64,000 nucleotides of DNA from Andalucia godoyi (lineage: Eukaryota > Discoba > Jakobea > Jakobida > Andaluciidae), in the NCBI GenBank assembly GCA_009859145.1, contig VRVR01000045.1, positions 93,033-157,032 of the forward strand, given 5' to 3'. Numbering within the stretch: position 1 is the stretch's first letter; each line of letters opens with the position of its first letter. A program made the position numbers and the translations under genes. Of the stretch, positions 57,654 to 64,000 are shown piece by piece. The notes beneath the pieces are model-generated. The model worked only from the letters and a program-made list of their open reading frames with translations. It did not search any database and was not told the DNA's origin.

Positions 57654-59459
57654 ATGTCGTCGTCGGTGTCTGTCGAGCCTTCCGAGAGGAATGACAAGGT
57701 GATATATGGGACGTTGTATGGCGCGACGGTGCGGACACACACGCCGGAGCACAAGACAGCACGGCTGTTCTCGACGCTGCATCGATTATCGCAGCAGAAG
57801 TTGGAGGTCTCGAAGACCGCGCTTGAGAAGGAGACCGCGTGGGAGCGAGAAATTGCGAGACGGTCCTCGCTGCGAGATGTGCAGAACACACACAAGGCAC
57901 TCGTCGCGCACAGGGTCTCGGAGGATATGGAGCGTCACCAGAAGAGAAAGGAACTGGAATTGGAGCTGGAGCTGGAGCTGGAGCGGCAGAAGGAGAGGGA
58001 GAGTGAGAGGGAGCGGCAGAGGGAGAGGGAGAGGGAGAAGGGACGTCGCCCGCGATCGCACAGCAGTCTCGCGCACTCTTCAGCGCCAAGTTGGAAGACG
58101 ACAACTGGAGGTGCAGGGGGAGGTGGAGCAGCGACGTCCATATCGCTGGTGGGTGCTGGTGTGGCGAGTACAGCGTCGACAACAGCGACGACAACAGCGA
58201 CGGTGGAAACGGATGGAAACGGTGGTGTGGATGGGGTCATGATGATGAAGACGGGTGATTCGGGGAATGGCGGTTCAGCGGGCCAGCTGCCGCAGGTGAA
58301 GGCTTCGGGAAGAGGCAGACGAGCGGTTGCGGAGAGCTCGCGAAGGATGGGTAAATCCGCGTGGGCAGAGGCGAGTGACAGTGAGAATGAGCTGCGGCTG
58401 CTGAAGTCGGTGCGATGGAAAGCCAAGACAGAGATGATTGCGAGAATCCAGCAGGAACGAGTCTTGCAAAAGGCAAAGGCGATTGAGGTGGACAAGACGC
58501 AGCTAGTGGAAGGCAAGATCCAGTCGCTGCAGAAGAAACAGGAGGACTTTCGGAGGTCCAAGCATGCAGAAAACGAAGCAAAGGCCCAGAAGGCGGATAA
58601 TGCCAAGCTGGAGGCAGTGCAGAAATCCATTCAGCACGCGCTTTCGATTGAGAAGACTGAGCAGGAGCAGTTTGATAAGATCGAAAAACGCAGATCCGAG
58701 ATGATGAGCCAGCTTGCAGACAGAAGAAAAAGGAAGCATGAACTGGAGCTCGAGCACGAGAGAAAAAATGAGCAGATGAAGCGAGAAGAGGAGGAAGAGA
58801 GACTGAAGCGAGAAAGAGAACTGGAAGGAAAGGAGCTGCGACAGAGGGAGAGAGATGCACAGACGACGGCGCTCATGATGGAGAAGGACCGCGAGCGCCA
58901 GAATCGAGTCGAAACCAGGAGAAAGGAAATGGAGGACGAACGAGTCAGAAGGGAGCAGGAGCTGACACAGAAGATCGCAGAGTATGACAATCGCATGTAC
59001 GACTTGCAGTGCAGGAGAGAGAAGCACAGACTGATGGTGGCGGATTTGATGGTGCAGGAGAGGAAGCTGCGAGACACGCTCCAGATGACTGCATTTCGAT
59101 TGTCCGCACATGGCGTTTACGACCCAGAGAAGCTGGAGAAGAAGGTCCAGAGGGAGCTCTCGGCTTCTGCAACTGCATACACCAGCGGAAGTGCGAGTGC
59201 AACTGCAAGCGGGTCTTCGTCGCGCGATCGTTCTGGAATCGTTCGCGAAGTGAAGTGTGCACTGTGTTTGGTTCCGCATCCGGCAGACTGCATGTCCAAC
59301 ACGACAACGCAGAAGAACATCCTTGATATTCGAAAGCGCTGGGGCGTTGCAAAGCAGTTCAACCAAAACAAGGGAATGCGTGCAGGGACCATGTACGACT
59401 CGGTGCACGTCTGTGTATTTTGCTTTCAGTTTTTTGCCACGGACGACAGTGGAGACTGA
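57654..59459 (+). CDS. Long coiled-coil protein with C-terminal Cys-pair domain
   Basis: The 601-aa product starts at ATG 57654 (MSSSVSVEPSERND); an upstream start in frame is only GTG. It is dominated by charged helices: an LELELELE/RERERERE stretch (about 95-125), a disordered Thr/Gly linker (150-210) and a continuous Lys/Glu/Arg coiled coil (about 230-510). The last 75 residues are different: VKCALC and VHVCVFCFQFF form two Cys pairs around ILDIRKRWGVAKQFN, likely a small zinc-binding module. I do not recognise the family. A cytoskeletal, basal-body or centrosomal role is a guess from the architecture only. The reading frame is intact across 1.8 kb. Confidence 0.75.
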   Translation: MSSSVSVEPSERNDKVIYGTLYGATVRTHTPEHKTARLFSTLHRLSQQKLEVSKTALEKETAWEREIARRSSLRDVQNTHKALVAHRVSEDMERHQKRKELELELELELERQKERESERERQREREREKGRRPRSHSSLAHSSAPSWKTTTGGAGGGGAATSISLVGAGVASTASTTATTTATVETDGNGGVDGVMMMKTGDSGNGGSAGQLPQVKASGRGRRAVAESSRRMGKSAWAEASDSENELRLLKSVRWKAKTEMIARIQQERVLQKAKAIEVDKTQLVEGKIQSLQKKQEDFRRSKHAENEAKAQKADNAKLEAVQKSIQHALSIEKTEQEQFDKIEKRRSEMMSQLADRRKRKHELELEHERKNEQMKREEEEERLKRERELEGKELRQRERDAQTTALMMEKDRERQNRVETRRKEMEDERVRREQELTQKIAEYDNRMYDLQCRREKHRLMVADLMVQERKLRDTLQMTAFRLSAHGVYDPEKLEKKVQRELSASATAYTSGSASATASGSSSRDRSGIVREVKCALCLVPHPADCMSNTTTQKNILDIRKRWGVAKQFNQNKGMRAGTMYDSVHVCVFCFQFFATDDSGD

Positions 59460-59699
59460 TCGCGATCCAAGCCCGCGTCCCCCTTACGCATGTTCTCTCC
59501 CCCCCCCGCTACCTGCTCACCCCATCCACTTTCTCCATCCTCCTCCGTTCTCATCATCATCGTCATCATAATTACCACTATCATTATTACGATTAATTTT
59601 TTTTAACTACTACAGCAAGTATTTGTTTCTTCTTTTTCTTCTTCTTCTCTTCGTAGACGGCAGTAAAAACAGAAAGGGGGGAAAAGGGATTCTTTTAAA

Positions 59700-62600
59700 T
59701 TATGAAATGGGATGCCGTTCAAGGATGGGACTCAATTCCCTTACGCGTTTCCACTGGTTCAAGATCATTGTACGGCGACGATCCCAGCCCGGCAGATGAT
59801 CTCCGTCTGTTGGGGGCGCAGAAGACGAGCGCGAAGGGGACCACGACGGGTTTGATTGCACTTTCCGTTTTCGCAAAATCCGTTCAATATCCGGAGTTCC
59901 CGACGGGGGAGCCGAGGTTTCCAAGTCATCTCTCTCGGACTCCGCAATGAGTGCGGAGGCGAGCGGATACTGCCGTCGACGGGGAGTGGGGATGAAGACA
60001 ACCTGGCCCGGGGACGGCGAGTTAAAAGCAATATCCTGGTCATTGGACACATACGGCTGCTTGTCATGCACATGTACAGTGATGGGCGGGATCTTTCTGA
60101 ATTTCGAGTACACCGATGTGGTATGCCGAGCATTTTGCATCATCAGTTTTGTCCGGTCACGCTGCGTGCGCCGAATGGTTTCCAATCTCTCTGATTCTTG
60201 GCGTTGCATGACAATCGACTCCTTCATTGTGATCACTGCTCGCTTGTGCCGCTCCTTTTCGCGTTCTCGCCGAACTGAGTTTTCGATGACACGTTCTCGG
60301 ATTCCAGACTCGCCTTCCGGGCCCATTTCATGCGGTAGAAAGTGCTTTTCCATATGTCCTCCGAGCCCGTCGAACGTCGCAACATCAACTTCTTGCATTT
60401 TCTTCATGTCACCAAGCATCTGTGAGATCGATCCCACGTTCTTGAAACCTCGCGACAGCATCGCATCGGAATGAAGTGGACGATACGGATGCAAGACTTC
60501 GGATGAAAACCGAACCGCATCATCGATCCGTTTGTTCTTCATCGACAGCTCCGTCAGTTGCGTCACGATTTCATTGATGTCTCTCGTCTCAATTTCTGCC
60601 TTGACAAGATCTCCAACACGCACGGCGTCATTCGCGAGTTCCACCTCATACGGAGAAAACGAAGAGTATGCTGTGACGCTCTCAACGAATGCATGTTCGT
60701 CGTCGACCCCGTCCCCGCCATGCGCCGCCCGTGCGCCGGCCATGGACGCAGCACTTCGTGAGCGGTGCAGCGCTCCACCGTCCTTTCCGGCACTAACTGC
60801 AGACCAAGTATGCACTGCGTGGGAAAACGGATTGGACAGCACAGACGCCTCGCTGAAACGCTGCTTGGCAGTGTTGTACATCTTGGACTCCAGACTCTCC
60901 GTCTCCTGCTTTTGCACATTCTGCAAACGGGTGAATCGGTGAGGAAGGACGTCCAGCTTGTCAAGCCGCTCGATGGAGTTCATGCGGAGATGACTCATGA
61001 TTTTCGATCTCTGCGCCTGGATCTGCATTCTCCATTCCCCCTCGCCGTCGTCGGAAACAGATCTCTGGGTTCCGGTGGAGGAGGCGGGGTCCGATCTCCT
61101 CAGCAGCAGCTCGTTATGTACAGATTCAGGAGAAAAAGTAGCGTCCAAGGTAAGCCATCGATTGACGAGCGCCGGATTGTCCGGAGTAATGATTCGACGA
61201 AGGACAGTCGGGCTCAGTCGTCCAGGAGATAGCTTCCTAGGTTCCACCGGCACGCTGGTGGCCGGAATCGACGGAGGAACGGACGCATCATTCGACGAAC
61301 GATCGCTTTGATCGCCGTCGTTTTCGTTGTTGAATGACGCAGAGAATGCACGCGGATTGGAGCGCTTGTCGGCCGAGCTATTTGACCGTCCGCGCGTTCG
61401 CTTGCGCGCATCAGAACCAGCAACCGGAGAATGCGTCCCTGGAGCACCGACGGCGTCACTTGGGGAGAGTTGAGAGCCCTCTGCCGGGCTCGGAGCCACA
61501 GCCAGCTTTTTGCCGCCATGCATGAATCGAAGCACTGCTTTGAGCCGCTGGAGAACACGAGCCTTCTTCACAGTACAATCAAAGTCGAAAGTTAGATTCT
61601 GCGGACCATGCAACGATCGTCCCCCGAAAACCAAGCATCTGGCACCAGGATGCAAGTTCATCATTGCACACCCGCCTTCCACGCATTCAATGGGTCTCTT
61701 TCGCTTACCGTCAGAGAGATTCGGAACAATCTTCACCGAGTGCGACGTGTCCGATCCAGTGACTACCATGGGCATTCGCGCATCTTGACTACCGGACAAT
61801 CGATACCACCGCAGGTTGGAAATGTCGAATAGCCAAGCGTCAAGGTCCTCTGGATCATGCAGCCCTCCCCAGATCACCATGTGTGTCCCGTACTGTCCAC
61901 AGACATGATTAGCACGAGGTGGTGGCACTAAATGCTGCTTCAGGTATACAGCATCCTTTTCAGACGGTGCAGAAAATTGATGGTCAATGCGCTCCCAGCC
62001 ATAGCTCTTCAGCGAATGCCGACCCGTGTGTTTGAACACCAGCGCATCCCAAACGACGTTCAGCACGTATACATGATGATTGAGACCGCCTTCTTCTGAC
62101 AGTCCTCCGTACACAGCAATCTTGTCATGCACCTCGGTATCCAGCTTTTTGTCAGCACTGCGAACGACAATATCGGGCTTCTTGACCGCGGGCTGCACTT
62201 CGGTCAAGAATACATTACTGGAACGAGGGGTGTTACTACTAGCAACGCTCGATGAGCTGTGAGGCTTGAGATGTTCCGGGTGCTCAGCATCCAGAAAGAC
62301 AGCGGCAGTGTGCCCACACAAGGAAAGCATCATCTGTGGATTCCACGACAACTGGTCGGTACAGTACTTGGTGTGCCAATCTGCGGAGATGTCGCTGGGC
62401 AGCAGTTCCTGCCACGTAATGTGGACGTTGTGGACGCTGAACGAAGCATTGTCAAACAACCTCCACTCCCAATCCGAGGGCTTGTAAGAAGACGCGTCGA
62501 GGACCCACAAATCGTCAGATGCTCCGTTTGTCGCCTTGACAAAGCCGCCGAACAAAAACACAAAACCACGAACCATGGTCATTGTGAAAGCAGCTCGCGG

Positions 62601-63143
62601 GAGCGGCATTGAACTGGATCGCGATTCCGACTGAACCATGAGTTGCTGCATGACGTTAGCCGATGATGTGTGTCGCGTGAGCTGTGGAGAAGCATGCGAT
62701 TGTGGCGGTTTTGGGCCATCTGAATTGGTCCCAAGAACCAGCTTCGCCCACTTCCCAATCTTGATCCAGTAGACGTACATGTCATTGAGACACTCGCTGT
62801 GCGACGAGAACCCTCCGAACAAAAACAGAGCATGCAGATGGTCAACGTACACCAATCCTCCATGCGATCGAGGGCATGGCATCTGGCCGAAAGAAGCGGA
62901 GCTGTACGCACCGGGAGGGTCGCACACCACTCCACCAATGCCCGAGCGTGCCCATACGTGCGGATGTATTCGTTTCCAGCGATTCTGCGAAACCGAGTAT
63001 TCATACAAGTCATTCCGAAGACCTATAGCATCGCTGCTCCAGCCACCAAACACCCACATGGTTCCTATTGCAGAACTGGAGCATGAGCACTGCCCAACCC
63101 GAGCAGACGGACTATCACCCGCCGGATTCAGCAATCGAAACAT
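59700..63143 (-). CDS. Large kelch-repeat protein
   Basis: From ATG 63143 (MFRLLNPAGDSPSAR) the product is 1147 aa. Residues 1-560 contain about six kelch repeats with the glycine pairs and tryptophan/tyrosine pattern (MWVFGGWSSDAIGLRNDLYEY, split by linkers; ALFLFGGFSSHS; FVFLFGGFVKATNG; KIAVYGGLSEEGG; HMVIWGGLHD; CLVFGGRSLHG). Residues 600-700 are disordered and basic; the rest is helical with charged stretches (RVIENSVRREREKERHKRA), ending in Arg-rich disorder. There is no BTB, F-box or catalytic domain, so it is not a classic ubiquitin-ligase adaptor. A scaffold role is plausible. The kelch part could form one full propeller. The TTG two codons upstream is not used. Confidence 0.87.
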   Translation of the reverse strand: MFRLLNPAGDSPSARVGQCSCSSSAIGTMWVFGGWSSDAIGLRNDLYEYSVSQNRWKRIHPHVWARSGIGGVVCDPPGAYSSASFGQMPCPRSHGGLVYVDHLHALFLFGGFSSHSECLNDMYVYWIKIGKWAKLVLGTNSDGPKPPQSHASPQLTRHTSSANVMQQLMVQSESRSSSMPLPRAAFTMTMVRGFVFLFGGFVKATNGASDDLWVLDASSYKPSDWEWRLFDNASFSVHNVHITWQELLPSDISADWHTKYCTDQLSWNPQMMLSLCGHTAAVFLDAEHPEHLKPHSSSSVASSNTPRSSNVFLTEVQPAVKKPDIVVRSADKKLDTEVHDKIAVYGGLSEEGGLNHHVYVLNVVWDALVFKHTGRHSLKSYGWERIDHQFSAPSEKDAVYLKQHLVPPPRANHVCGQYGTHMVIWGGLHDPEDLDAWLFDISNLRWYRLSGSQDARMPMVVTGSDTSHSVKIVPNLSDGKRKRPIECVEGGCAMMNLHPGARCLVFGGRSLHGPQNLTFDFDCTVKKARVLQRLKAVLRFMHGGKKLAVAPSPAEGSQLSPSDAVGAPGTHSPVAGSDARKRTRGRSNSSADKRSNPRAFSASFNNENDGDQSDRSSNDASVPPSIPATSVPVEPRKLSPGRLSPTVLRRIITPDNPALVNRWLTLDATFSPESVHNELLLRRSDPASSTGTQRSVSDDGEGEWRMQIQAQRSKIMSHLRMNSIERLDKLDVLPHRFTRLQNVQKQETESLESKMYNTAKQRFSEASVLSNPFSHAVHTWSAVSAGKDGGALHRSRSAASMAGARAAHGGDGVDDEHAFVESVTAYSSFSPYEVELANDAVRVGDLVKAEIETRDINEIVTQLTELSMKNKRIDDAVRFSSEVLHPYRPLHSDAMLSRGFKNVGSISQMLGDMKKMQEVDVATFDGLGGHMEKHFLPHEMGPEGESGIRERVIENSVRREREKERHKRAVITMKESIVMQRQESERLETIRRTQRDRTKLMMQNARHTTSVYSKFRKIPPITVHVHDKQPYVSNDQDIAFNSPSPGQVVFIPTPRRRQYPLASALIAESERDDLETSAPPSGTPDIERILRKRKVQSNPSWSPSRSSSAPPTDGDHLPGWDRRRTMILNQWKRVRELSPILERHPIS

Positions 63144-63857
63144 GCTCAACGATGCGACCGCTTACACGGAGGAGGGTAGGAGAAAGGAAAAATGCTATCA
63201 GACAACAAAACAGTGAGATTCGCCCCGCTCGCTCCAATGTAGCAACAAACGACCTCTAGCAAACGACGGATGACTGTCAATGATGCTGCAATTTGAATAA
63301 TAATATTATTTTTGTTTTTGTTTTTGTTTTGAGGCTCTGACGAAGATCCAGGATGTGCACGTACGGACGTGCACGTATGCGTGTGTTTTTTTCAGCAAAG
63401 AAGGAATCAGCACGAACGAACAAATGAAAACAAAAACGAAAAAATCATGGAAATAACAAAAAAAGGCAATCCGTTCTTGTCCGTGCTTTCCCCCTTGTGT
63501 GTCTTTGACGACGAACAAACCAAACGTTTGAAACTTTTGGAACTGTGGAGAAACATTCTCGCGTCGCTCCCCGTCAAAAGAGCAGTTTGCTACGACGCCC
63601 AAGTTGTGTGATTTTTCTGACTGTCTTCAGTAACGAAGCACAAAAACCCGTGCCCCAAAACGCCCCCCAGGTTTTCCTGTACTTTATTATTTTCCCGGTG
63701 TTTTTCTATATATTCGGCATTTCGGAATCTCAGCGTGCGTTACGGTGACACGGCTGCATGCGCCTCACATTACGAATAAAAGAAGGGAGAAGGCGCGTTT
63801 GTAAACACTGCTTCACATCGCACGACACACCACATCTGCTCGATTTAGTTGATCTTC
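63144..63857. other. Divergent region at the right end
   Basis: About 714 bases separate the kelch gene start from a partial gene. It includes a GTTTTT-type run (63308-63330) and A-rich sequence. No ORF is supported. Confidence 0.55.
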
Positions 63858-64000
63858 ATGCAAGGGCACGGGGGTTCGAGGTCCGGCGCGTCTGGTTTCC
63901 CCGCGTGCTGGACGTCCGATGAGCTGTCTGCATTCCCAAGCACCGCACTGGACATTATGCGAGTCGTCAGGAGTCCTGCCGCCCCAGCTACTGCTACAAG
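63858..64000 (+). CDS. 5' end of a gene running off the window
   Basis: The ATG at 63858 opens a frame that stays open to the right edge (47 full codons): MQGHGGSRSGASG, then CWTSDELSAF and a Pro/Ala-rich end. It is too short for an identity. The composition (Gly/Ser-rich head, then ordered segment) fits an N-terminus. The upstream 60 bases are moderately GC-rich without a clear promoter. Support is limited to the open frame. Confidence 0.45.
   Translation, partial: MQGHGGSRSGASGFPACWTSDELSAFPSTALDIMRVVRSPAAPATAT

Overview
This window looks like nuclear DNA of a unicellular eukaryote with compact, intron-poor genes. The evidence is eukaryote-only machinery (SYF1, SOF1/DCAF13, RNase H2 subunit B, Sey1-type ER-fusion GTPase, 3-hydroxyacyl-CoA dehydratase, DPH3, a mitochondrial bL28), an intron-bearing tRNA-Ser, and three short introns with GTATGT/GTATGC donors. 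Most ORFs are uninterrupted over 1-6 kb. A CFAP107-like protein and a very large MORN-repeat protein hint at a flagellate. A jakobid-like or other free-living excavate would fit, but that is inference; the sequence alone does not name the species.

Layout. 0-3.5 kb: the end of a Lys/Glu-rich protein, an archaeal-type cofactor-independent phosphoglycerate mutase, a 543-base assembly gap and one small helical protein. 3.9-11 kb: a 357-bp inverted repeat, about 99% identical between arms, encloses a low-complexity regulator-like gene and a secreted GtaA-type glutaminase. 11-24 kb: a 1895-aa MORN protein, RNase H2B, a multi-pass membrane protein and a double-length glutaminase whose second catalytic domain has lost its active site. 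25.9-33 kb: a paralogue of the regulator-like gene, a UBZ4/PIP-type nuclear protein, tRNA-Ser(AGA), and a GPI-anchored surface protein with four related cysteine modules. 33.7-44 kb: type II glutamine synthetase, a GT92 glycosyltransferase, a SANT/Myb protein, a methyltransferase, the Sey1 GTPase and two small proteins. 44-64 kb: a broken amino-acid permease, DPH3, HACD, SOF1, SYF1, bL28m, a ZIP transporter, a sphingomyelinase-like phosphodiesterase, a long coiled-coil protein, a large kelch protein and the start of another gene at the right edge.

Genes are on both strands, mostly as divergent or convergent pairs and not operons. Three genes act on glutamine: a secreted glutaminase, an intracellular GLS-type glutaminase and glutamine synthetase. 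That could be coincidence. An 11-base motif (TGATGCTTGAT) recurs in four gene 5' flanks, three of them divergent, and is a candidate promoter element.

The strongest candidates for something undescribed are: the near-identical inverted repeats with gene cargo; a two-member protein family with a shared C-terminal domain (VEFG...FAYR) of unknown function; the tandem glutaminase with a dead second domain; and the cysteine-module surface protein.
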